64,000 bases of DNA from Streptomyces asoensis. Its GTDB lineage: Bacteria; Actinomycetota; Actinomycetes; Streptomycetales; Streptomycetaceae. The notes under the pieces are model-generated. The model had not been told where the DNA came from. It did no database searches and saw nothing but the letters and a program-made list of their open reading frames with translations. The stretch lies in the NCBI RefSeq assembly GCF_016860545.1, contig NZ_BNEB01000003.1:1178001-1242000 (forward strand), in the 5' to 3' direction. Of the stretch, positions 49,627 through 57,677 are shown piece by piece. A program made the translations under genes and the position numbers. Within the stretch, counting starts at the first letter, position 1. Every line of letters starts with the position of its first letter.

Positions 49627-50796
49627 TCACCCGTCCGCGGCGAGGACCAGCCCGGACGTCGGCACGCCGGTGCCCGCCGTCACCAACGCGCGGGCGGCCC
49701 CGGGGACCTGGTTGACGGACGTGCCGCGCAGCTGCCGTACGGCCTCGGCGATCCCGTTCATCCCGTGCAGGTAGGCCTCCCCGAGCTGGCCGCCGTGGGT
49801 GTTGAGCGGCAGCCGGTCCGCCGCGACGAAGGCCGCGGCCTCACCGGGGGCGCAGAAGCCGAACTCCTCCAGCTGCATCAGCACGAACGGGGTGAAGTGG
49901 TCGTACAGGATCCCCACGTCGATGTCGGCCGGCGCCAGCCCGGAGGTGCGCCACAGCTGGCGGGCGACCACCGACATCTCCGGCAGGCCCGTCAGGTCGT
50001 CGCGGTAGAAGCTGGTCATCTGTTCCTGGGCCCGGCCCGCGCCCTGGGCCGCCGCGGCGATCACCGCGGGCGGCCGCGGCAGGTCACGGGCCCGCTCGAC
50101 CGAGGTGACGACCAGCGCCTGCCCGCCGTCGGTCTCCTGGCAGCAGTCCAGCAGCCGGAGCGGCTCGGCGATCCAGCGGGAGGCCGCGTGGTCGGCGAGG
50201 GTGATGGGGCGCCCGTGGAAGTAGGCGGCCGGATTGGCCGCCGCGTGCCGGCGCGCGGTGACGGCGACCGGCCCGAAGGCCTCCTCCGCGCTCAGCCCGT
50301 ACGCGTACAGGTAGCGCTGCGCCGCCATCGCCACCCAGGAGGCGGGGGTGAGGAGCCCGAACGGCAGCGTCCAGCCGAGCGCCGTCCCCTCGGCGGACGG
50401 CTCCCGGTGCCGCACTCCCGAGCCGAAGCGGCGCCCGGAGCGCTCGTTGAAGGCGCGGTAGCAGACGACGACCTCGGCCACGCCGGCCGCGACGGCGAGC
50501 GCCGCCTGCTGCACGGTCGCGCAGGCCGCCCCGCCGCCGTAGTGCACCCGGGAGAAGAAGGACAGCTCGCCCATGCCGCACGCCTGCGCCACGGTGATCT
50601 CCGGGCTGGTGTCCATCGTGAAGGTCACCAGTCCGTCCACGTCGGCGGCCGTGAGGCCCGCGTCGGCGAGGGCCGCCCGCACCGCCTCCGTCGCCAGCCG
50701 CAGTTCGCTGCGGCCCGAGTCCTTGGAGAACTCCGTGGCCCCGACACCGGCGATCGCGGCCCGGCCGCCCAGCGAGTCCCGCGTCCGCACGCTCAT
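49627..50796 (-). CDS. Lipid-transfer/thiolase-like protein (Ltp2-like retro-aldolase)
   Basis: 389 residues of the non-thiolytic thiolase-fold SCP-x/Ltp group: AAIAGVGATEFSKDSGRSELRLATEAVRAALADAGL, HYGGGAACATVQQAA, ILYDHFTPFVLMQLEEFGF, and NTHGGQLGEAYLHGMNGIAEAVRQLRG at the end. Ltp2 cleaves the aldol adduct formed by ChsH1-ChsH2 during removal of the last three-carbon side-chain unit of cholesterol. ATG overlaps the preceding stop (ATGA). Order and partners match mycobacterial chsH2-chsH1-ltp2, which makes an Ltp2-like role likely. The true substrate here may be another branched acyl-CoA. Confidence 0.85.
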   Translation of the reverse strand: MSVRTRDSLGGRAAIAGVGATEFSKDSGRSELRLATEAVRAALADAGLTAADVDGLVTFTMDTSPEITVAQACGMGELSFFSRVHYGGGAACATVQQAALAVAAGVAEVVVCYRAFNERSGRRFGSGVRHREPSAEGTALGWTLPFGLLTPASWVAMAAQRYLYAYGLSAEEAFGPVAVTARRHAAANPAAYFHGRPITLADHAASRWIAEPLRLLDCCQETDGGQALVVTSVERARDLPRPPAVIAAAAQGAGRAQEQMTSFYRDDLTGLPEMSVVARQLWRTSGLAPADIDVGILYDHFTPFVLMQLEEFGFCAPGEAAAFVAADRLPLNTHGGQLGEAYLHGMNGIAEAVRQLRGTSVNQVPGAARALVTAGTGVPTSGLVLAADG

Positions 50797-51221
50797 CCGG
50801 CACCTCCCGGAGGGACGGCTCCGTTGCCATCGGCGGCTGCCGTCGGGACGGTGAGGGTCACCGTGCCCGAGACGTGTCTGCCGATCCCGTTGTCCCCGGT
50901 GACCCGCACCACGGCGGTGTCCCCCACGACCTCCTCGACCCGCCCCCGCAACACCATCGTGTCGCCGGGGTAGTTGGGCGCCCCCAGCCGGATGGCGACC
51001 TTGCGGAGCACGGCGGCCGGACCGAAGTGATCGGTGAGGTAGCGCCCGACCAGGCCGTTGGTGGTGAGGATGTTCATGAAGATGTCGGGAGACCCTTTGC
51101 TCCGGGCGAGTTCGGGGTCGTGGTGGACGTCCTGGTAGTCGCGCGAGGCCAGGGCGCCGGCGACGATCAGGGTGCGGGTGACGGCGATCTCCAGCGGCGG
51201 CAGCTCGTCACCGGCCTTCAC
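50793..51221 (-). CDS. MaoC-family enoyl-CoA hydratase subunit (ChsH1-like)
   Basis: 142 residues, a single hotdog domain with the hydratase-2 signature ASRDYQDVHHDP, in which Asp and His act on the enoyl-CoA. The following SKGSPDIFMNILTTNGLVGRYLTDHFGP is typical of the ChsH1 group. In mycobacteria ChsH1 is inactive alone and pairs with ChsH2. The GTG start overlaps the upstream stop (GTGA), and its own stop overlaps the ltp2-like start. It is therefore the middle gene of a tightly coupled three-gene operon. Confidence 0.85.
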   Translation of the reverse strand: MKAGDELPPLEIAVTRTLIVAGALASRDYQDVHHDPELARSKGSPDIFMNILTTNGLVGRYLTDHFGPAAVLRKVAIRLGAPNYPGDTMVLRGRVEEVVGDTAVVRVTGDNGIGRHVSGTVTLTVPTAAADGNGAVPPGGAG

Positions 51222-52219
51222 GGGGCCGCCTCCGCCGCCCGGGGCCGGAACACGGGCAGCACCAGCTCCTCGCCCCCTTCACCCGCCTCGCCCCCGCCGC
51301 CGTAGGTCCGGAACTCCAGCTCCACCGGCATACCGATCCGCACCTTGTCGTACGGCACGTCGACCACGTTGCTCACCATGCGGACGCCCTCGGCCAGCTC
51401 GACCAGGACGACCGCGTAGGGCGGGTCGAAGGCGGGGAAGGACGGGTGGTGCATCACGACGTACGAGAAGACCGTGCCGTCACCCGTCGCCCGTACGGTG
51501 TCCCACTGCTCCGATCCGCAGGCGTTGCAGCCCGGCAGCCAGGGGAAGCGGAGGGTGTCGCAGGCGGTGCAGCGCTGCACGAGGAGGCGGCCCCGGCGCA
51601 CCCCTTCCCAGAAGCCGGCGTTGTCGCGGTTGACGACGGGCCGCGGCCGCGCCCGGGACGCCTTCCCGTCCCGCGCTTCCGCCGCCTTCCCGTCCCGCTT
51701 CTCCTCGGAGCCCCCCGCCCGCCGCGGTTCGGGCCCCCGCCCGCTCGGCGCGTACTTGAGGACGCGGAAGCGGTGGGTGCCGACCACGGTCTCGCCGACG
51801 CGCACGTCGGTCCGGGTCGTGACGAAGTAGCCGGTGCCCAGTTTCGTCGTCTTCCGCGGCGACACGGACTCGATCACCGTGTCGAAGGCGACCTCGTCCC
51901 CCGGCCGCAGCGCACGCGCGTACTCCTGCTCGCAGTCGGTGGCGACGATCGAGGTGCAGCCGACCTCGTCGAGGAGCGAGAGCAGGTCGTTGTAGGCGTG
52001 CGCCCGTCGTCCGTGACCTCCGAGGCCACCCATGATCCACGCCTGGAGCATGGTGGGCGGGGCGATCGCGTCAGGGCCGGTGTACGCGGGGTTGCGGTCG
52101 CCCATCGCCTCGCACCAGTGCCTGATCATGGGCGCGTTGACGGGATCCCGGCCGACGCCGGCGACCGCCGCCGGACGGCCCTCGTAGGCCTTGAGCCGTG
52201 CGTGGAGCTCGTCGTCCAC
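51218..52219 (-). CDS. Fused MaoC / DUF35 OB-fold protein (ChsH2-like)
   Basis: 333 residues. Residues about 1-175 form a degenerate hotdog MaoC domain (RDPVNAPMIRHWCEAMGDRNPAYTG). After a charged linker, residues about 205-325 form a DUF35 domain with rubredoxin-like zinc ribbon CTACDTLRFPWLPGCNACGS followed by an OB fold (TVFSYVVMHHPSFPAFDPPY). In mycobacterial ChsH2 the MaoC part pairs with ChsH1, and DUF35 docks Ltp2, channelling the intermediate. GTG 52219 has GGAAGGAG 7 bases upstream. First gene of the operon; a TCTGAC/GTCAGA dyad lies 30 bases upstream. Confidence 0.87.
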   Translation of the reverse strand: MDDELHARLKAYEGRPAAVAGVGRDPVNAPMIRHWCEAMGDRNPAYTGPDAIAPPTMLQAWIMGGLGGHGRRAHAYNDLLSLLDEVGCTSIVATDCEQEYARALRPGDEVAFDTVIESVSPRKTTKLGTGYFVTTRTDVRVGETVVGTHRFRVLKYAPSGRGPEPRRAGGSEEKRDGKAAEARDGKASRARPRPVVNRDNAGFWEGVRRGRLLVQRCTACDTLRFPWLPGCNACGSEQWDTVRATGDGTVFSYVVMHHPSFPAFDPPYAVVLVELAEGVRMVSNVVDVPYDKVRIGMPVELEFRTYGGGGEAGEGGEELVLPVFRPRAAEAAP

Positions 52220-52248
52220 GGCCGTACTCCTTCCAGGACCGAACGGTT

Positions 52249-52265
52249 TCTGACTGTCCGTCAGA
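52249..52265. promoter_or_regulatory. TCTGAC-N5-GTCAGA dyad upstream of the chsH2-like operon
   Basis: A perfect 6-bp inverted repeat with a 5-bp spacer lies 30 bases upstream of the GTG. It is a plausible TetR-family operator; no TetR gene is next to it. Confidence 0.6.
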
Positions 52266-52352
52266 TACGGTCCGGTGTCAAGGTCGGCGAGCACGGGGAC
52301 ACGGCGACTGCTCGGCATCTCGGCGCCTCATCGCCTCCGTACACGGGAACGC

Positions 52353-52384
52353 CTGCGCGGCGGTACCGAAGTACCGCCGCGCAG
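52353..52384. terminator. Strong 14-bp hairpin in the spacer between the operon and nepA
   Basis: Perfect arms CTGCGCGGCGGTAC/GTACCGCCGCGCAG with a CGAA tetraloop lie in the 385-bp gap 52220-52604, which has no gene. The rest of that gap contains C-rich near-repeats (CCCCAACT/CCCCGTT units at 52493-52545). It may stop nepA transcription running into the operon. Confidence 0.5.
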
Positions 52385-52604
52385 ACGCTGGTCGATGCCG
52401 TGGCGCACACTCGGGGCCGCAGCCCTCCCCTCCGAGCCTCCGCCGAAACCCGCCCCCTCCCTGTGACCCGGCCCCACGGCCTCGACCCAGCACTCCCCAA
52501 CTCCCCGTTCCCCAACTTCCCGTTCCCCACTTCCCCCCCGGCCCCTGCCCCTCGGGCCGGCGTCCCGCCCCTGCCCCGCCCCTCGCGCCCGCGTCGCCCT
52601 CAGG

Positions 52605-52901
52605 TCACCTCCACAGCGGGGCGAAGGTGACCGCCACGTTGCTGTTGCCCTGGTTGAGCGCCGTGAAGGCGGCCCCGTTGACCTGCGCGGTATTGCTCTG
52701 GTTCGAAGCCCCCGATCCGACGGCGTTCTGCTGTGTGGTGGACGAGTTGCCCCTGTTGTCGTGACCGACTCCGCTGCCGACGACGCTCGCCACACCCGCG
52801 TTCGATCCGTCGCCCGCCACCGCGACTCCCGTGAAGAGGGCGGCCGCCAGCGGAAGGGCCGAGACGGCGGCGATGACACGGGCGGTACGGATGCTTGCCA
52901 T
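52605..52901 (-). CDS. nepA: Chaplin-like spore envelope protein NepA
   Basis: 98 residues. A signal peptide (RTARVIAAVSALPLAAALFTGVAVA) precedes a mature domain of about 70 residues rich in Asn/Gln/Ser/Gly (GVASVVGSGVGHDNRGNSST...NQSNTAQVNG...LNQGNSNVAVTFAPLW), a distant chaplin-like, aggregation-prone composition. In S. coelicolor NepA (SCO4002) is a SigN-dependent wall protein that helps keep spores dormant. ATG 52901 has GGAGGAA 5 bases upstream. A sigN homologue lies at 17796 in this window. Confidence 0.82.
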   Translation of the reverse strand: MASIRTARVIAAVSALPLAAALFTGVAVAGDGSNAGVASVVGSGVGHDNRGNSSTTQQNAVGSGASNQSNTAQVNGAAFTALNQGNSNVAVTFAPLWR

Positions 52902-53271
52902 GGTGTTCCTCCAGAACGGACGTACGTGGGTACACGAACTGCGTGGTGACTGAACTGCGTTTCCCGCCCGGGCGGTTGGCCGACCGCCCGGTGGACCTGC
53001 TGACGACGTCGCGAGATCAGAATTGCCCACCGGATCACCGGCGAACCAGCCTGAAAGGCCTGATTAGCACTGAAGCGTGATGACATGTCGATAAACCCCC
53101 AACGCTACTTTTATGTCCCTTCACCCCACAATCCCTGGCAAGTCGGACAGCCGCCTTCCGGGCCCCGCAAGCGCTGAAGCGTTCCGGCACTTTCCGGCCG
53201 ATCGGCCCGCGCTCCGGCGAGTCGCCGCGCGCCCCCTTCCCTTTTTCGAACACCTGCACGAAAATAGAGTC
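52902..53271. other. nepA / prim-pol divergent upstream region
   Basis: 370 bp without a gene. It holds a CGGGCGGT/ACCGCCCG hairpin (52969-52990) in the nepA leader and a TCGACATGTCA element (53081-53091). The stretch 53000-53130 is relatively AT-rich, as expected for promoters. No canonical -35/-10 pair is certain. Confidence 0.5.
53081..53091 (-). promoter_or_regulatory. TCGACATGTCA element upstream of nepA
   Basis: Read on the nepA strand this 11-mer is identical to 17649-17659 upstream of sigN. It lies 180 bases before the nepA start. Confidence 0.45.
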
Positions 53272-54141
53272 ATGGCCACCAACGACCGGTATCCCCGGCA
53301 GGCCACCACGCTGGCCCTCGCCCACGCCCTGTCGGCAGCCGAACGCGGCCTGGCCGTGATCCCCCTGTCCCGGACGAAGCTCCCCGCCCTGCGCTCCCCC
53401 CACCGCGACGACCCCACCGCCCCGCCCTGCCACGGCGAATGCGGCCGCCCCGGCCACGGCGTGTACGACGCCTCGACCGACCCCGCCCGGGTCCGCGAAC
53501 TGTTCGCCGCCGCGCCCTGGGCCACCGGTTACGGCATCGCCTGCGGCCTGCCCCCGCACCACCTCATCGGCGTCGACCTGGACACGAAGTCGGGCACCGA
53601 CGCCACGGGCGCCCTGCGCGAACTGGCGCTGCGCCACCTGTTCACCATCCCGCCCACGGTCGTCGTCCGGACCCCGTCCGGAGGCCGGCACCTGTGGCTG
53701 ACCGGCCCGCCGGAGGTGGTCGTCCCGAACTCGGCCGGCCGGCTCGCCGCCGGTATCGACATCCGCGGCGCCGGCGGCTACCTGGTCGGTCCCGGCTCCC
53801 GCACCGACCACGGCGTCTACGCCGTCAGCCCCGGCACCGCGCATCTCGCCCCCGCGCCGTGCCCGCACTCGCTCCTGCGCCTGCTGCTCCCGCCGCGCCG
53901 CCGGCACCGTGCCACGCCGGGCGGCGCCCACGGCCTGGGCCTGGTCCAGTTCGTCCAGGCCGCCCACGAGGGACAGCGCAACACCCGCCTCTTCTGGGCG
54001 GCGTGCCGCGCCTACGAGGACGGCATCGGCGACCAGCTGGCCGACGCCCTCACCGAGGCCGCCGTCCACACCGGCCTCCCTGAGCACGAGGCCCGCTCGA
54101 CCATCACCTCGGCAGCCCGCATGACCCGCCCGACACCATGA
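53272..54141 (+). CDS. Bifunctional primase-polymerase (prim-pol) domain protein
   Basis: 289 residues. An N-terminal archaeo-eukaryotic primase fold is indicated by LSAAERGLAVIPLSRTKLPALRSP, CHGECGRPGHGVYDASTDP (cysteine/histidine cluster), HHLIGVDLDTKSG (metal-binding DxD), PPTVVVRTPSGGRHLWL and GIDIRGAGGYLVGPGS. Such proteins initiate replication of plasmids or phages, or have unknown chromosomal roles. ATG 53272 is chosen at the family start; no clear ribosome site is present. A hypothetical gene and tRNA-Ser(TGA) follow, a typical setting for old element remnants. Confidence 0.83.
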   Translation: MATNDRYPRQATTLALAHALSAAERGLAVIPLSRTKLPALRSPHRDDPTAPPCHGECGRPGHGVYDASTDPARVRELFAAAPWATGYGIACGLPPHHLIGVDLDTKSGTDATGALRELALRHLFTIPPTVVVRTPSGGRHLWLTGPPEVVVPNSAGRLAAGIDIRGAGGYLVGPGSRTDHGVYAVSPGTAHLAPAPCPHSLLRLLLPPRRRHRATPGGAHGLGLVQFVQAAHEGQRNTRLFWAACRAYEDGIGDQLADALTEAAVHTGLPEHEARSTITSAARMTRPTP

Positions 54142-54153
54142 CGATGGGCCGTC

Positions 54154-54456
54154 ATGCGAGCCCTCGGTCTGTCGGAACTTTCCCATCACACCGTCTGGCA
54201 TGAACTAGAGGGAACCGAAGCGGAAGCTCGGGCCGAGATGCTGCGCATCATCGACACCTTCGGGGCAGCCGGCACCGCAAGAGGGCGTCGGCGCCAGAGG
54301 AGACGGGTCTACCGCGTCTCCGAACGCAGCTACTTCGTGCGCGTCGAAAAAGGGATGTCCAGCAACGAGGCCCACTTCGTCCTCGCCGAACTCGTGGCCG
54401 ACACCCACGGCGACGGCCTCCCCGACACCGCCGGTGATGCCCCAGAGACACCGTGA
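54154..54456 (+). CDS. Hypothetical 100-residue protein
   Basis: Contains HHTVWHELEGTEAEARAEMLRIIDTFG, an Arg-rich patch (RGRRRQRRRVYRV), then SYFVRVEKGMSSNEAHFVLAELVADT. No family is recognised. It starts 12 bases after the prim-pol stop and ends about 100 bases before a convergent tRNA gene. The ordinary residue composition of the C-terminal half favours a real gene, but there is no clear ribosome site. Confidence 0.45.
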   Translation: MRALGLSELSHHTVWHELEGTEAEARAEMLRIIDTFGAAGTARGRRRQRRRVYRVSERSYFVRVEKGMSSNEAHFVLAELVADTHGDGLPDTAGDAPETP

Positions 54457-54563
54457 CTCCTGGCCGCCGGTCTGCCGCGTACGCTGATCAGACGCGGAGC
54501 ACCGGGAAGTCAGGGTCACGCCGAAGGGATGCCCCTCCGGAGAGTGACACCCCTTCTGACCTG

Positions 54564-54650
54564 CGGTGGGTGTGGGATTTGAACCCACGGTGACATCGCT
54601 GCCACGACGGTTTTCAAGACCGTTCCCTTAGGCCGCTCGGGCAACCCACC
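54564..54650 (-). tRNA. tRNA-Ser (anticodon TGA)
   Basis: The acceptor stem GGTGGGT pairs with ACCCACC plus discriminator G. The anticodon arm is ACGGT-CTTGAAA-ACCGT. There is a long variable arm and a T arm GGGTTCAAATCCC. It is 87 bases with no encoded CCA. Confidence 0.96.
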
Positions 54651-54791
54651 TGCGCCCCTGCCCACCTGGGGCGGAGCGGGTACAGACTACCGGGCGCGGG
54701 GGGCGCCGTGGGGGCGTGGTGGACCATGGGGGCGCCGGGGTCGGTCGTGCCCCGGGGGTATGTGGTTCCTGGGACGCGTCGAGGAGGGGTG

Positions 54792-55610
54792 ATGGCGCAC
54801 GTCACCGTCACTGTGTGTCTGCCGGCCGAGGCCGTGGGCGATGTCGGAGGGGCGCTGGCGAAGGCTCTCGCGCCGTTCGACGCCGACGGCAATCCGGTCG
54901 GTCGTGGCATGTGGGACTCCCGCCGTGTCGAGGGCGGCAGCGACGGGCACGGTTTCGCCGTCGTCGCCGGGCACGAGGACGACCCCCGGCTGGTCCATGA
55001 CGAGCCCGTGTACGACGGCACGCCCCAGCCGAGCGTCCCCGGCGTCTGCGCGGGCGGACCGCGCGCGCTGCTTGACTTCTCCCGGCCGTACCTCGCCGCC
55101 GAGCGGGCCGTCGCCGCGTCGTGGGACCTGTGGCACAGCCTGTCCGCCGTGCACCCCGCGGCCGTCCCGCTCGCGGACTTCGTCGACCGCTGGCGCAACG
55201 ACCCCACCGCGTTCCCCGGTGACCGGTACGCCGACGACATGTTCGCCGCCTACCGGGGCCAGCCCCTGATCGGGGCGTACCTCGACCACCCCTTCAGCCT
55301 GGGCATGGGCTACCTCGGCTTCGTGGGCGCCGACGATCCAGTCGAGCATCCCGTCATCGGGTACGGGGGAACCCGCGCCGAGTACATCCGGGAACACACC
55401 TGGACCCGGACGCCGAACACGGACGTGCTCACGGTGGACGGCTGGTGGCTGGAGGCGTACGGGAACGGCGTGGAGGCCGTGCACGCGTTCTGCGAGCCGG
55501 AACTGTGCCCGCACGACCCCGCGCTGCCCGCCGTCTGGCCCGGCAGCGAGGCGTATCTCGCGGAGCTCCCCGGCGACACGATCGTCGTCCGGGTCCGCTG
55601 CCACTGCTGA
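54792..55610 (+). CDS. Conserved hypothetical protein, no recognised domain
   Basis: 272 residues, soluble, acidic and Trp/Tyr/His-rich, starting AHVTVTVCLPAEAVGDVGGALAKALAPFDADG, with WDLWHSLSAVHPAAVPLADFVDRW and a C terminus VVRVRCHC. GAGGAGG precedes ATG 54792 by 4 bases. The N-terminal strand-helix pattern could be a ferredoxin-like fold, but no family can be named. It is followed by a terminator hairpin and transcribed alone. Confidence 0.7.
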   Translation: MAHVTVTVCLPAEAVGDVGGALAKALAPFDADGNPVGRGMWDSRRVEGGSDGHGFAVVAGHEDDPRLVHDEPVYDGTPQPSVPGVCAGGPRALLDFSRPYLAAERAVAASWDLWHSLSAVHPAAVPLADFVDRWRNDPTAFPGDRYADDMFAAYRGQPLIGAYLDHPFSLGMGYLGFVGADDPVEHPVIGYGGTRAEYIREHTWTRTPNTDVLTVDGWWLEAYGNGVEAVHAFCEPELCPHDPALPAVWPGSEAYLAELPGDTIVVRVRCHC

Positions 55611-55650
55611 CAGGCTGACGGGCTGTCCCCCACGACGTGCGGGAAAGCCG

Positions 55651-55683
55651 GAAGGGGCGCGCCTCGGTGAGGAGCGCCCCTTC
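55651..55683 (+). terminator. Terminator after the hypothetical gene
   Basis: A 10-bp stem GAAGGGGCGC/GCGCCCCTTC with a 13-base loop begins 40 bases after the stop at 55610, between convergent genes. Confidence 0.75.
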
Positions 55684-55773
55684 GGGTACGCGCGCGCGTG
55701 GCTCAGCCGGAGCCGGGCCGGGGAGGTACGCGTGCGTGGACCGGGCGGAGGAGGGGCCGGCCGGCCCCCGATG

Positions 55774-57384
55774 TCAGCTGTCGCCCTTGCGGGAGCCGAG
55801 CGTGAGGTCGACGGTGTGGGTCTTGCCGTCGCGCTCGTAGGTGATCGTGACCTTGTCGCCGGGCTGGTGGGTCCAGATCTCGCCGATGAGGGTCGGACCG
55901 CTGTCGATCACCATGTCGTCGAGCTTGGTGATGACGTCGCCGGGCTTGAGGCCCGCCTGGGCCGCCGGGCCGCCGGACTCGACCGCGGAGGAGCCGCCCT
56001 CGGCCGTCTCGCTGATCTTCGCGCCGTTCGTGGAGTCCGCCAGGGAGACGGACGCGCCGATCTTCGCGTACACCGGCTCGCCGGTCTTGATCAGCTGCTG
56101 GGCCACGTACTTGGCCTGGTTGATCGGGATGGCGAAGCCGAGGCCGATCGAGCCGGACTGGGTGGTGCCGCCGAGGCCGCCGCTGCCGGTGGACTGGATC
56201 GCGGAGTTGATGCCGATGACGTTGCCCGACGCGTCGAGCAGCGGGCCGCCGGAGTTGCCCGGGTTGATCGAGGCGTCGGTCTGGAGGGCGCTCATGTAGG
56301 AGGCGGCGCTGCTGCTGCCGTCGCTGGAGGCCACGGGGCGGTTCTTCGCGCTGATGATGCCGGTGGTGACGGTGTTGGACAGGCCGAAGGGGGCGCCGAT
56401 CGCGATCGTCGAGTCGCCGACCGCCACCTTGTCGGAGTCGCCGAGGGTGAGCGGCTTCAGGTCCGAGGGGGCGTTCTTGAGCTTGATGACGGCCACGTCG
56501 TAGCCCTGCGCGTGCCCGACGACCTCGGCGTCGTACTTCTTGCCGTTGGGGAAGGTGGCCGTCACCTTGCCGCCGTCGACCGCGTCCGCGACGACGTGGT
56601 TGTTGGTGACGATGTGGCCCTGGGTGTCGAAGACGAAGCCCGTGCCGGTGCCGCCCTCGCCGCTGCTGGACTCGGCCTCGATGGTGACCGTGCTGGGCAG
56701 GGCCCTGGCCGCGACCCCGGCGACCGTGCCCGGGTCGCGCTTGACGTTGCCGCCGTCGGTGGAGGCGGAGACGGTGGTCGAGCCGGTGTCGTCGTCGTTC
56801 TTGGCCAGCGTGTAGCCGAGTCCGCCGCCCAGGCCGCCCGCGACCAGCGCGGCGACGAGGACCGCGGCGACGAGTCCGCCGCGGCCGCGGCCCGACTTGG
56901 GCGCCGGCTGCTGGTAGGAGGCGCCCCAGGCGGTTCCCGCGGGAGCACCGGGTCCGCCGAAGCCGCCGGCTCCTCCAGGAGCGCCGGCGCCGGAGGTGTC
57001 ACCGGCGGCCGGGGCGCCCGAGCCGTACGCGTGCGTGCCCGCACCCGCGTCGGCGTAGAGCGGGGTGGCGGGAACCGGGGTGGGCCAGTCCTCGCCGGGG
57101 ACCGGGCGGGCACCCTGGGGCGCCCGGGGAGCGGTCGGGGGCGGCCAGTGGCCCTCGCTCGCGGCCGGTGCGCCCTGGGGAACGGTGGGCGGCGGCCAGT
57201 GGCCCTCGGGCGCGCCCGCGTCCGGTGCCTGCGCGGGCGCCGCCGGCAGCGGGGTCGTGGGCTCGCCGGCGCCGGGCGCGGCGGCCTGCGGGGAGGCCGA
57301 GGGAGATTCCACCGGCACGGGGGGTGCGGACGGGGCCGGGGGTACCTGGGTGCCCTCGCTCTTGCCCTCGTTCTCGGTGCTCAC
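55774..57384 (-). CDS. HtrA/DegP-like membrane-anchored serine protease with PDZ domain
   Basis: 536 residues. Residues 1-165 are a cytoplasmic Pro/Ala-rich tail with two HWPPPT repeats, followed by one membrane helix (LVAAVLVAALVAGGLGGGLG, 171-190). The trypsin-like domain has the catalytic triad His263 (TNNHVVAD), Asp296 (YDVAVIKL) and Ser378 (NPGNSGGPLL). The C-terminal PDZ domain includes AAQAGLKPGDVITKLDDMVI. It degrades or refolds damaged envelope proteins outside the membrane. The GTG start has GGAG 7 bases upstream. Confidence 0.9.
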   Translation of the reverse strand: MSTENEGKSEGTQVPPAPSAPPVPVESPSASPQAAAPGAGEPTTPLPAAPAQAPDAGAPEGHWPPPTVPQGAPAASEGHWPPPTAPRAPQGARPVPGEDWPTPVPATPLYADAGAGTHAYGSGAPAAGDTSGAGAPGGAGGFGGPGAPAGTAWGASYQQPAPKSGRGRGGLVAAVLVAALVAGGLGGGLGYTLAKNDDDTGSTTVSASTDGGNVKRDPGTVAGVAARALPSTVTIEAESSSGEGGTGTGFVFDTQGHIVTNNHVVADAVDGGKVTATFPNGKKYDAEVVGHAQGYDVAVIKLKNAPSDLKPLTLGDSDKVAVGDSTIAIGAPFGLSNTVTTGIISAKNRPVASSDGSSSAASYMSALQTDASINPGNSGGPLLDASGNVIGINSAIQSTGSGGLGGTTQSGSIGLGFAIPINQAKYVAQQLIKTGEPVYAKIGASVSLADSTNGAKISETAEGGSSAVESGGPAAQAGLKPGDVITKLDDMVIDSGPTLIGEIWTHQPGDKVTITYERDGKTHTVDLTLGSRKGDS

Positions 57385-57677
57385 AGCTCTTCTCCTCGAT
57401 CCACGGCTGTTGTCGTCGGTCGCACTGGGTCACGCTCGTCCGCGCTCGGCCACGCCTGCCGCGCTGTGCGGCCCGCCTCGTCGTCGTTCCGGCGTGCCGC
57501 GGCTGTGCGTGTCCTTTTGTACGTCTCAGCTTTTCCCACGGGCCGTCAGAGCACCATAAGCGGTGGCTGTGGGTCCTTGGCCATTCCTTATATGGGTCAT
57601 TACGAACAATAAGTGCGCATCATCGAAACATCTCAGAGGGTTCTCAGACGACCGGGCGCCGGTGGCACCATGACGCG

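Noticed and set aside
53113..53271. N-terminal extension of the prim-pol protein upstream of 53272
   Set aside because: The extra 53 residues lack family similarity and overlap the AT-rich promoter region.
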